DNA of 64,000 nt from positions 78,298 to 142,297 of the forward strand of contig JASANE010017524.1 of NCBI GenBank assembly GCA_030248225.1. The letters are read 5' to 3'. The position numbers and the translations under genes were made by a program. This stretch comes from Trileptium ribeirensis (lineage: Eukaryota > Nematoda > Enoplea > Enoplida > Thoracostomopsidae). Position 1 is the stretch's first letter; the number at the start of each line of letters is the position of its first letter. The notes under the pieces were generated by a model. It was not told the DNA's origin and did no database searches. It saw nothing but the letters and a program-made list of their open reading frames with translations. Shown in pieces: positions 56,411-64,000 of this stretch.

Positions 56411-57640
56411 GGCTTACAACAAAATAACATGTCTGTGTTGGTCGTATGATGACTGGATCATGCGTAATGTCCAGATAGCATTTTTATTTTTGTTTATTTC
56501 GTATATTCCGTTCTGGCTTACAACAAAATAACATGTCTGTGTTGGTCGTATGATGACTGGATCATGCGTAATGTCCAGATTGCATTTTTATTTTTGTTTA
56601 TTTCGTATATTCCGTTCTGGTTTACAACAAAATAACATGTCTGTGTTGGTCGTATGATGACTGGATCATGCGTAATGTCCAGATAGCATTTTTATTTTTG
56701 TTTATTTCGTATATTCCGTTCTGGCTTACAACAAAATAACATGTCTGTGTTGGTCGTATGATGACTGGATCATGCGTAATGTCCAGATAGCATTTTTATT
56801 TTTATTTCGTATATTCCGTTCTGGTTCACAACAAAATAACATGTCTGTGTTGGTCGTATGATGACTGGATCATGCGTAATGTCCAGATAGCATTTTTATT
56901 TTTGTTTATTTCGTATATTCCGTTCTGGCTTACAACAAAATAACATGTCTGTGTTGGTCGTATGATGACTGGATCATGCGTAATGTCCAGATAGCATTTT
57001 TATTTTTATTTCGTATATTCCGTTCTGGTTTACAACTAAATAACATGTCTGTGTTGGTCGTATGATGACTGGATCATGCGTAATGTCCAGATAGGATTTT
57101 TATTTTTATTTCGTATATTCCGTTCTGGCTTACAACAAAATAACATGTCTGTGTTGGTCGTATGATGACTGGATCATGCGTAATGTCCAGATAGCATTTT
57201 TATTTTTGTTTATTTCGTATATTCCGTTCTGGCTTACAACAAATTAACATGTCTGTGTTGGTCGTATGATGACTGGATCATGCGTAATGTCCAGATAGCA
57301 TTTTTATTTTTATTTCGTATATTCCGTTCTGGCTTACAACAAAATAACATGTCTGTGTTGGTCGTATGATGACTGGATCATGCGTAATGTCCAGATAGCA
57401 TTTTTATTTTTGTTTATTTCGTATATTCCGTTCTGGCTTACAACAAAATAACATGTCTGTGTTGGTCGTATGATGACTGGATCATGCGTAATGTCCAGAT
57501 AGCATTTTTATTTTTGTTTATTTCGTATATTCCATTCTGGCTTACAACAAAATAACATGTCTGTGTTGGTCGTATGATGACTGGATCATGCTTAATGTCC
57601 AGATAGCATTTTTATTTTTGTTTATTTCTTATATTCTGTT
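56411..57640 (+). repeat. Twelve-copy minisatellite downstream of ADAR
   Basis: Twelve highly similar copies of a roughly 103-bp unit containing TAACATGTCTGTGTTGGTCG and TGATGACTGGATCATGC. Some copies are about 6 bp shorter through loss of a GTTTAT-type step. High copy similarity points to recent expansion. Confidence 0.95.
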
Positions 57641-60600
57641 ACTGCAGTATGTTGTAAAGTGTTTTACTCTTTCCGTGCAGTAAACAAGTTTCGTGTCCCT
57701 TGTTATGATGCGCAATAACGCCATATATATATATATTTTTATGTATGTATCTATATTCAGGCGTTTTGTTAAAATATGACCGAAAACATTAATACTTTGA
57801 ATTTCGTCATTTATCGAGCAAGAGAAATTAGAGACATGACAGTATCACTATCTTGTGTTAAGCCAATATGAACTTTAGCGAACGAAGTATAATGCAAGCT
57901 GCAAGGCTGCCGCTCGAAGGTGTTCACTTTTCTAGCGTTATACAACGTCCGGCCAATAAAATTGGCATGGGCCGTATGTTCTACGGGATACATGTGGATT
58001 CTCGATGAAGTCTTTTTTCAAAATTTCTAAAAAAACTTATAATATATAACTCTGTTTTGGAGATATAACTTTTTAGAAGTATAGCAACGAAAATACCTCA
58101 TACGGATTGTTTATATAGATTTGTCATTTCGTCAGAAATATAATAGCGCATAAATCATCTGCATTAACATAGCGAATTAAATTAATGAAAATTTTGAGAA
58201 CACTGCTTTGAAAAAATAGAAATGTATGTTTGAAGCCGAGTCAGATTTCGCAAACGCATTCTTTGGTAAATACGTTATGGACGTGCATGTCGACATTTTA
58301 TTTTCCATCATGTGTCAACTTTATGCGATATTTTACAAATACCATAACACGGAAGATAGATTATATACAATTATATCCCAGCGAGCTACCGACATGGCTT
58401 CTAAGTGCTAGCTGTGGTAGCTAGCTTCTGTGTAGTTTGCCACAAAGGCGATTTACTATGCGAGATGTGTATAATATGTGAAAAGAGCCAATTTCAAGAT
58501 TGGCTGCGATTCGGCTGTTCATGAGCCATCTTCACGGCTGTGTTTTGGACGGAAGCAGGATCCACTCGCCTTCACTTCACACTTTATAGTACTGCTCGGG
58601 TTCAGCTCGACTGTTCCGATAGCAACTCGGCTTCACTGACACTGCTATGCTCTGTTCCGATGGCAAACCGCTTCGGCTCATAAACTAAATAATAAACGGT
58701 TGCGATTCTCGAGTTGAGACAATATATAGAAACCGCCAAATGCACTATATCATAGGTATGAAAGTTCCGTCGGCGTAGGGTGGGAGGTAGATAGCTGGGG
58801 AAGTCGTCGGGGGAGGGGGTAGACCTTTTTTTACCGAAGACGTACCCCTTAATTTTTATCAATAGTTGCCCCAATTTTTACCAAAGTTGTCAGGCATACT
58901 ACGAGGGGTGCTATCCTTCAAGGAGTTAATAATGGTTTGTTGTAAGGCTTGACTTGTATGGGTTTCCCCAACCCCTATCGACCCTTATACACTATGTATA
59001 GTAAAGCTGATAAAAATTCGGCAGTTCTTGATTTTAGCTGAATATTGTGCTATACATTAGTTATAATCAAGTTTATGCTCAAGAAAATAGTTTTTAAGAA
59101 ACTACCCCAAATGTTTTACAAAATCTCGGTTCAGGTCTTACAGACAGAGCCTTGAACTCTGGTTTGGTTCGGCTTTTCAGGCAGCATGGGAAGCTCGTTT
59201 ACTGAGCCGACCGAACCTGGAGCCCAAATACACATCTCTATTATTATATGCATTGCGTTATGATTTAGCATATATCTCGTGACCTTAAGGAATAATACAG
59301 AGTAACAATGCTACGTAGTAACATGTAAAATGATTATGTTTATTCATGTAAAATTTCGGAACAATGTTTCAAAAATTTAATGTTCAACACCTGTTTCGAA
59401 ATACAATTTAATGCAGATGCCATCTTCAAGATTTTTTAAAATGTATATATTTAAATGGTTATAATAGATACAAAAATGCTGAAATATTAGTGGCGTTTAG
59501 TGTCTTGTGTTATGTAGTAGCATGTCAAAACATAAAATGACAGTGGCTCGACATTATCTGTTAGTTACAGAATTGAAAACTTTAAAAGTATACATGCTTA
59601 GGCCCGAAATTTAGGGAGTGGTAACCAAGACCTTGGGAAACGGAGGCTTTCAACCTGCCAGAGGATTGAGGTAGGTCGTGGGGGTAGAGCTTATGTGTTG
59701 GGTTTGCCGGCGCCATCAGAGGGGTTGCACCACCAGCCAGGGGAAGCCGAGGCGCCGGACGGAGCCTCAGCGAGTAACCCTTATGAGCATGTATCCATTT
59801 ATACATGGCAATTTTTTATGTTAGAGTTAGCCTTTGCAGAGATGTTTTCCTGCCTTTTCAACAAATAATTATGTTGTATAATAAAAGTTGGGAAACATAG
59901 TTTTTCATTTTTCAGATATATAATCTATATATATGGTGGTGAAAAATTTCTTTCACGTTATCTTTGGTTTAAAACCTATTTTAATTTATAAATTTAGTAT
60001 ATGAAACAAAAAATAAAATTTGCATTTTGGTGAATGGTGTTCCAGCCCGAGTTATATCGTTCAATGTATGGTGTGTTGCGTGCCAGGATAGGTATGGTCA
60101 CAGTGCAGAATCCTTATAGAATTAACATTTGTAACGGTTTAACAATCGAAAAGACTTGTCGTGGCACGTAGGAGTAGATATATAATTCGCACTACCCATG
60201 GCTTTTAATGGAACTGAAGCTAAAAAGAGTATAAAGAAACCGATTATATTCCATAGGCACGCCGTTTTAGGAGGGTTATTTAAATCCACAGATTTTCGAC
60301 CTTTTCTATCATAGAAGTGAACGAGGATTATCGAACTATCATTAGGGGCCTCTAAGGCTTATAAATCACACATTGGGATCAGCCTCTCCCTCATCCATAA
60401 GTACTCGAGTACCCCCAAACAGGTACTTAAGCACCTGCTTTTCTAAACTTAAAAAGATCATCAAAATAACAAAAAACTCCCCGATTTTTTGGAGCCCTAC
60501 ACTTCTACGGGCCTTATACTACCTATCTTACCGAAACCCGGGGTCGCTCAAGCCGATGGGTCCGTTCAAGATCTTCCTACCCACAGTGGACACACGATTT

Positions 60601-61030
60601 TATCACCTCAGGCACCTAAAACGGTCTCTAACAGACCACCAATAAGTATATTAAAACTTCAGATTTCATAAGTAGGCGACCAGCCAGGGCATGGGCCAGA
60701 TCCCGCCCCTAACGCTTACTGTTTTCCGTTCTGCTACAATACAAAAAAACGAGCCAACAACTTCACCAAAATCAAGCGCCCCGAGCGTTGATATATTTTT
60801 CTTTTCCAAGCGCCTCGCGCCAACCAGCGCGAGGTTTATAGCGCCTTTGCATCTTTCGGCCACTACACAAATAATTGCCTGTTGTCGGCGGCGTTTCTTT
60901 TCATCTTCGCTCGATCAGTACATATATACACATTTTATTAATTACTATTGCTTGTTGCATTTGAAATGTCAATTTCTGTTAAAAATAGAGTTTCTTTGCG
61001 CGAACTGTTCAGTGTTTTGGAAGTTTACGG
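57641..61030. other. Intergenic, short undefined repeats
   Basis: Short open frames without family resemblance. A GC-rich insert at about 59600-59785 (GGTAGAGCTTATGTGTTGGG, GGCGCCGG) stands out against AT-rich flanks and looks like a retroposon end, class unknown. Confidence 0.35.
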
Positions 61031-61069
61031 GGCTTGTGACTTAAGGGCATAGTAAGGTAAGCTTTGGCA

Positions 61070-61500
61070 GGGGGAATCAGCCAGGGTATAAAAGAAGGAT
61101 GTCCGATACAGCGTCGGAGCCAGTCGAGTTTGTAGTTTCTAAAATTCGGGTATTCGAGTTTTGACGGTTGTCGCCAGTTTTCGCGCTTTATTCGGTTTTG
61201 GAGTTTGGTTCGCATTTTCGTTCTTTACTCTTATATTTCCCAGGAGGGTTTCTTGTGCTGCAAAGGTGGTGAGCTCCTCCTGGCGTCTTTGCCGAGTTTC
61301 AAAACTTTGCTAGTATGGGCGCTTTTGCGCGCTCGTGCCCAGATTAAAATTCATGTTAACAAAATTGCTTTTCAAATTAGTCCCGCCCATCGACTCGTCT
61401 GGTGCCCCCGCTCATCGGACCGGCTTTCAGTAGTTAGGCTCGACGGGCGGATAAAAACTGTTATATAGTGATGTGAACGGGGTTTGGAGAATAAACAAGA
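61070..61500 (+). promoter_or_regulatory. TATA promoter / poly(A)-signal block, possible solo LTR
   Basis: A good TATA box (GGGTATAAAAGAAGG at about 61084) is followed about 30 bases later by an initiator-like CCAGTCGAG, and AATAAA occurs near 61491. Promoter plus poly(A) signal within about 400 bases is the layout of an LTR. No matching second copy or clear TG...CA borders were found. Confidence 0.35.
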
Positions 61501-62499
61501 AAGAAAAGATGAGCGAACGATACAAGTTCACGGGATGTGGGTAACTGGCTGAAAAGAGAGAGACAAAAGAGAGAGAAAGAACCGGCATTAAGCTTCGGAA
61601 CGATATAATAGCCTAATTTTTCATTTGCAAAACGGAACTTTTAACCCTAAACCGAAGTCCTACGTAGTCTAGGCCGGCAATTTGGCACACTGTAGGACCA
61701 CCGACAGCTCTCTTTTCCATTCAAACCTTTTACAGGGGTGCCACTGGCGGGCGCACAAACATTAATTGCGGTTTTAGTCAACGCAGAACAGCAAAGTTTT
61801 CCTACAAGTCGCGATGCGCGAGTGGGTCCAGGATTAACAGTGCGATCGCCAAGGATCAACGCAGGATGAATATACTTGGAAGACGGTCGTGGTCAGTTGC
61901 AAGCAAGTTCGAGACCAAATTTCCACATAACTAACAAAACGAGTCTCCGATGAAGCTTCTGCAAAATTCGAGCTCATGCCATTCTGAGGTCATTTCTATT
62001 GTATAGGGTCGCAGCTACAATGCCAAGACGGGAGTTCCCATGTCGTGCGGCGGATATTTTTGGAAGAAAAGCAACTTCGGTTGGGTGCACACGGCCATTC
62101 CAAAGGAGTGACGCGTTACCGCCTTCCCACGCTGTGGGGGTATTTGGGTTCTTGCAGAAACGCCTATATATATTCCAGAAAGTCGCTATGTTTCATCGTA
62201 ATGAAAGTTTCTGAAACTACAAGGATTATTTTAACTGTAGTACGTATTCAACGGGTAGAATAATTGTATAACATTATATATATATTTACTGGGGAGTAAA
62301 TATTGCAACGGGAGTAAAAATATAATACTACATCGGATTGGACGTTGCTAAAATTCGGTGCGTCACATATTGGCATGGGAACCGCGGCACAAGACTGATA
62401 CTGTGCTCATTTGATAGCACTTCTTGATAATACATTGTTAGCACGGCTATCAGCAATTTATACTTTATATGGGTTATATCACAGTCGGCATTATATGGT

Positions 62500-62740
62500 C
62501 GAGGTCCTAGGGTGGTGTAGCTGAGTCTTCTTGCGAGAAGGGATCGGCCTTCGACCTTCCAGGCGGTTAAGCCGTTCGGCGGGGGAGGGTGACCGCATCT
62601 CCGATGCCGCCACGGTGGATAGGGGAAATTGGTTGCCCCAGGGAGGTAGTCCCCTAAGATTTTACTCCAGTAGCGTATGGTGCCAAATGCTTGCCGTTTT
62701 GTCCAAACATAAGTTTTATAATAAAATTCTACTTAACTGA
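62500..62740 (+). other. GC-rich insert of unknown origin
   Basis: GGGGGAGGGTGACCGCATCT and GGCGGTTAAGCCG in AT-rich surroundings. It resembles an end of a non-LTR element or SINE but I cannot assign it. Confidence 0.3.
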
Positions 62741-64000
62741 GCAATGTTTCAAATGTTAGTACGGTACAAGAGTGGATATGGCCAAACCTTTCAGATTTTT
62801 CAACACAAATTCGCTCGTAGTCAGCTGTACATAATGTAATCTCAGGCGTAGATAATGTAATCGCTATCTCCAAGAAAAATATCATGTTTTACAAGATGGT
62901 CAAGGAAAACTCGACTTTTCCGAATGTTGCCTTCTATATATTAGAACACTTTCTATTCATTAAAGTAGCGGAATTTGAGCTACATATTCATATACTCGCG
63001 TAGTTTCCTTCCTATACTTCCTATAGGACCATATTTATTTTTCGTCTAATCCTTCATAATCTACGACTTGCGAAGTTCTTTGCTAGAAGTTCTCAACATT
63101 GCACGCCGCATATATCGGCAAAAATTCCATTGCGGCGCTATCTTTTGTGTTCTTAAATTGTCAAGCAATTCCATGAGGTCAATGAGTTCATTATTGGTCG
63201 CAGCCAATACGGATTTCGACAAATAAATAACTGAATAACTGCAAACATAGGTAATTCGGCAATGTGTATGAATGAAATGTATTTAATGTGAAATTAGAAA
63301 TAAATACATTTATAACAGATACTCGCCTTTTTATAATACACAATTTCACGCGAATGTAAAGTTTAAAATGGCAACTATGCAACCAGGGTTGTCACGCATA
63401 ATATGTATAATAAATCTTTCGAACGTTCAGTGTATTCTGGCGCATTTGCAATTAAAGCATCTTCGATGAAACTACACACAGCGGTAATAATTGCTTTGAA
63501 CCATTTTAAGCCTGATTAAATATTGCTTGTTTCACAAGTATGTAACAATGGCCTCACGGCATTGTACTACAATACAACAATACCTTTTAGATACGGTATA
63601 CGATATTAGATTTACTCAATAGATGAAAATAGTTGCAGTATGCATTTTCAACACGAAAACGGTATCTGGCTCCGTGGAATTCTACAATGTTTTGTCTGTT
63701 GAGGAAGAATTAGAAGTTCCAATCATTTTGATATATCCTGAAAATGATCTGGCTTTTCTAGACCATTGCCCCACCAAAATGTTCACTGATGGCAAGCAGT
63801 TGCATTCTGTTTCCTCTTCTAGTGCTAGTTACAAATCTATTGGTCAATAATCAGAGCAATATTGTATATAAACTACAAAACTCAAATTTTAGTCTATATA
63901 AGTTAGCGCAGATTCATAGATACGTTTATAAATAATTGTTGTTACAAATTTGTAGGGAATTCACTGTTGTACCATAGATTTATAGTCATTACAATAACGG
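62741..64000. other. AT-rich terminal stretch
   Basis: A 75-codon frame at 63623-63850 starts with ATG and has balanced composition, so it could be an exon of a gene running off the window, but I do not recognise it. Confidence 0.3.

Noticed and set aside
56411..57640. CRISPR-like regular repeat
   Set aside because: There are no variable spacers; the whole 103-bp unit repeats, and the genome is an animal's.

Overview
This is an animal nuclear genome window: AT-rich, with GT-AG introns, minisatellites and many non-autonomous transposons. One gene dominates it. Fourteen coding exons on the + strand, spread over about 39.4 kb (13912-53318), join with every intron phase matching into one 941-codon reading frame. 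The product is an ADAR (adenosine deaminase acting on RNA), an A-to-I RNA editing enzyme. ADARs are known only from Metazoa, so the source is an animal. The C-terminus is of the ADAR2/Drosophila Adar type rather than the ADAR1 type. I cannot name the phylum.

Layout. 1-13.0 kb: intergenic, with decayed GC-richer stretches, a tRNA-Ser-like sequence (6.6 kb), an AT-rich tandem array (10.7-11.1 kb) and a frameshifted Merlin/ISXO2-like transposase on the minus strand (about 12.0-12.6 kb). 13.0-13.6 kb: a minisatellite with about 124 bp periodicity just upstream of the gene. 13.9-53.3 kb: the ADAR gene. Exon 1 carries a divergent N-terminal dsRBD, a basic NLS-like stretch and a Gly/Pro/Met/Tyr-rich tail. 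Exons 2-6 carry three further dsRBDs. Exons 7-14 carry the deaminase, with all zinc ligands, the catalytic Glu and most recognisable inositol-hexakisphosphate contacts. 53.3-64 kb: intergenic, with two DNA-transposon derivatives, a 12-copy array with about 103 bp periodicity, and a TATA/poly(A)-signal block that may be an LTR.

The most interesting points lie inside the gene. (1) The catalytic exon has a diverged tandem copy just upstream in intron 7, still holding an open frame, the CHAE motif, a phase-compatible acceptor and a possible symmetric 105-nt cassette. (2) Intron 9 holds a long imperfect foldback of about 650 bp ending 237 bp before exon 10. It could form a long dsRNA hairpin in the pre-mRNA of the very enzyme that edits dsRNA, so self-editing is an obvious possibility. 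Intron 13 has a second foldback, and introns 9-13 carry seven hairpin-forming TACAG-ended MITEs. (3) The base-flipping loop reads EQGMG instead of the usual ESGEG or ENGEG, placing Met at the position of ADAR2 Glu488. (4) The exon 1 donor contains the in-frame stop, so intron 1 retention would give a 236-residue dsRNA-binding protein without a deaminase.

No other protein-coding gene could be supported. Most other open frames are short, AT-rich and unlike any family I know. Everything here comes from reading the sequence; no alignments or searches were run.
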